Positions 62,574 to 64,000 of a stretch of 64,000 nucleotides of DNA are shown here, in pieces (the stretch's first letter is position 1; every line of letters starts with the position of its first letter). The notes beneath the pieces are model-generated. The model searched no databases and was not told the DNA's origin. It was given only the letters and a program-made list of their open reading frames with translations. Source of the DNA: Hyphomicrobiales bacterium (GTDB lineage: Bacteria; Pseudomonadota; Alphaproteobacteria; Rhizobiales; JAJFHC01); assembly GCA_021775835.1 (NCBI GenBank), contig JAJFHC010000006.1, forward strand, positions 1-64,000, in the 5' to 3' direction. The translations under genes were made by a program, and so were the position numbers.

Positions 62574-64000
62574 ATGTTGTCCGGCGCCACAGCGAGACGC
62601 AAACCAGACGTGCCAATGGAGCAGACCAGCGATGATCATCACCGCTGGGACGCGCCATTTGGGCGAAACCCAATAAGATCCCAAATTGTTGCCAGCATAC
62701 TGTCCATACCGGCTTTCAAGGCAATCAACCCCAGGGACTTTCCCGACGATCTGCCGCTGGCCAAGATAATTTCTCATGACGGTCGCATTCTTCAACTCGA
62801 CCGCAATGAAGTGATCTACAAGCAGGGGGACCATGGAGATTCGGTGTTCGTTCTTTTGCGGGGCGGCGTTCGTTGCGTAACGCTTCCTGAAGAAAGTGAA
62901 ACGGCGCAAACCGGGTCTGCGGAAGTAGAAAAAGCCTGGTTTTCGTCTCTGCCCGATTTCAGTGACTCCACAAAGAAGGCGAAGTCTGGGCTCTTTGGCC
63001 GGTCAAAGTCGCGACGACGTTCCCCGGCCGGACAGCGCGGCGTCATCCTGAGCGCCTACGACATGTTTGGTATTTCTTCGGCTTTGAGGCGGGCTCCAAG
63101 GGAAGACACAGCATTTGCCTGCGAAGACAAGACCTTCGTTCTGGAATTGCGCTGGCCCGGCGTTCGTGATCTCCGGTTCTGGTCTTCGGAATTCAACGCC
63201 TTGACCGACAAACTTTATAATGTCGCCAGCTGCCTGAGCGGATTGAGGCAGTGCCCGCTGTTTCGTACTGTGGATGACCTTACTCTGGAAGTCGTCGCGA
63301 AGAACGCGACTTTTGAGACATACGGAAAACTGGGCTGGTCCCATGCTTTTCAAAACCAGCGAACACAGTCTTCGGGAAACCCGTCCTCGGAGGCCCTCGA
63401 ACCTGCAATTGTGGAACAAGGTGAACCATTCCGCGGATTGCTGGTCGTCACGTCCGGCATTGTCCGGGTCAGTCATAGAATTGGCAACGGTGAACTGACC
63501 GTCGGATTTCTCACCAAGGGAGACGTGTTCGGTCTCGAACAGTTGATCGCCGGCCTTACATCCGACGAGAGTCTTGTGGTCGAGAACGGCCTCAAGGCCT
63601 GCGGTTATGCCAACGTGATTGCAATACCGCAGGACGTCGTGGAAACCTGCCTCCGCCCCGATCCTGAAACGCTTGAAAGTCACCAGCCGATGAAATCTTC
63701 GGGCAACGTTGTCGCCCATGGTTCCGATATTGCACCGCCGCTTCTGGACTTCATCGTCGACAACCGTTTTGTCAACGGCACGAGTGCCATGGTCATCAAC
63801 ACCGATCGGTGCGTGAACTGCGATGATTGCGTGCGGGCCTGTGCGGCAACCCACGACAACATTCCCCGGTTTGTCCGCAAGGGCAAATCCCACCACCGGT
63901 TGATGGTTGCCAATGCCTGTATGCACTGCACGGATCCGGTCTGTATGGTCGACTGCCCCACGGCGGCGATCCACCGGAACTCGGAGACCGGCAACGTTCT
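62574..64000 (+). CDS. Protein with two cyclic-nucleotide-binding-type domains and a two-cluster ferredoxin domain (3' end outside window)
   Basis: The frame is open from ATG 62574 to the window end (475 codons seen). TAGGATTACAG supplies a ribosome-binding site overlapping the cytochrome stop. Two cNMP-binding-type barrels are visible: one at about residues 50-215 (YKQGDHGDSVFVLLRGGVR, later FGISSALRRAPREDTAFA, with an Arg/Ser-rich insert between) and one at about 225-360 (IVEQGEPFRGLLVVTSGIVR, GDVFGLEQLIAGL). The second lacks the Arg that holds the cyclic-nucleotide phosphate. From residue 413 a ferredoxin domain carries CVNCDDCVRAC and CMHCTDPVCMVDCP, two [4Fe-4S] ligand sets like those of DMSO-reductase-type electron-transfer subunits. 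It may gate electron flow between the tetrahaem cytochrome and a redox enzyme encoded downstream. Confidence 0.85.
   Translation, partial: MLSGATARRKPDVPMEQTSDDHHRWDAPFGRNPIRSQIVASILSIPAFKAINPRDFPDDLPLAKIISHDGRILQLDRNEVIYKQGDHGDSVFVLLRGGVRCVTLPEESETAQTGSAEVEKAWFSSLPDFSDSTKKAKSGLFGRSKSRRRSPAGQRGVILSAYDMFGISSALRRAPREDTAFACEDKTFVLELRWPGVRDLRFWSSEFNALTDKLYNVASCLSGLRQCPLFRTVDDLTLEVVAKNATFETYGKLGWSHAFQNQRTQSSGNPSSEALEPAIVEQGEPFRGLLVVTSGIVRVSHRIGNGELTVGFLTKGDVFGLEQLIAGLTSDESLVVENGLKACGYANVIAIPQDVVETCLRPDPETLESHQPMKSSGNVVAHGSDIAPPLLDFIVDNRFVNGTSAMVINTDRCVNCDDCVRACAATHDNIPRFVRKGKSHHRLMVANACMHCTDPVCMVDCPTAAIHRNSETGNV

Noticed and set aside
1..64000. CRISPR arrays, insertion sequences, integrases or prophage genes
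   Set aside because: I saw no regular repeat-spacer pattern, transposase, integrase or phage structural motif on either strand.

Overview
The window looks like a chromosomal stretch of a free-living, probably marine or soil alphaproteobacterium. It has moderately high GC and a Tat-exported animal-type haem peroxidase. It also carries DcaP-type porins, a BCCT transporter and many enzymes for methylated amines, betaines and aromatic acids. I did not recognise any tRNA, rRNA, CRISPR array, integrase or insertion sequence, and I cannot name a genus from the sequence alone. The last gene runs off the right end and the first gene enters from the left.

Region 1 (1-8718, plus strand) is a catabolic run. 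It holds the C-terminal half of a dimethylglycine-dehydrogenase-like flavoprotein, a choline-kinase-like phosphotransferase, an MDR oxidoreductase, an AtzG/AtzE-like amidase pair, a 3-hydroxyisobutyrate-dehydrogenase-family enzyme, and an unknown 576-residue protein coupled to a DUF3726 protein. Region 2 (8873-17907) starts with a LysR regulator facing glutaryl-CoA dehydrogenase. A fused 2-oxoacid dehydrogenase E1, a malonyltransferase-like protein, a PhyH dioxygenase, a thiol-dioxygenase-like cupin and a four-unit rhodanese follow.

Region 3 (18363-24009) is the most unusual accessory locus: a haem peroxidase and a 135-residue protein on the plus strand converge on a YcaO cyclodehydratase-type gene and a BTAD/SARP-TPR regulator on the minus strand. 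I read it as a candidate peptide-modification (RiPP-like) locus. Region 4 (24181-32690) is a betaine-type demethylation locus around an RpiR regulator: a Rieske oxygenase and an AhpD-like protein on one side, and a DMGDH-like demethylase, MDR oxidoreductase, enolase-superfamily racemase-like enzyme and class III aminotransferase on the other. The YcaO upstream gap and the RpiR/DMGDH divergent gap share a 12-of-13 base motif.

Region 5 (32785-45832) holds a fatty-acid desaturase, a soluble PAS-PAS chemotaxis transducer, a MAPEG protein, an aromatic-ring operon (fumarylacetoacetase, MBL protein with a partly lost metal site, FAD monooxygenase, DUF2783, VOC protein), and two tandem DcaP-like porins, each followed by a terminator hairpin. 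Region 6 (45932-59489) has an SDR/CoA-transferase/DUF1185 operon with a probable SDR gene remnant, and a binding protein/BCCT/leaderless binding protein trio. It continues with an exported caspase-like protease, Ddl, an OYE flavoenzyme, a DUF2189 membrane protein, an SDR and an ATC-hydrolase-like protein.

Region 7 (60067-64000) begins what seems to be a respiratory or redox module: a CcmI-like TPR protein, a perfect FNR-type box, a very basic tetrahaem c554-like cytochrome, and a protein with two cyclic-nucleotide-binding-type domains followed by a two-cluster ferredoxin domain. The ferredoxin-type gene has no stop in the window, so a search for complete ORFs would miss it.
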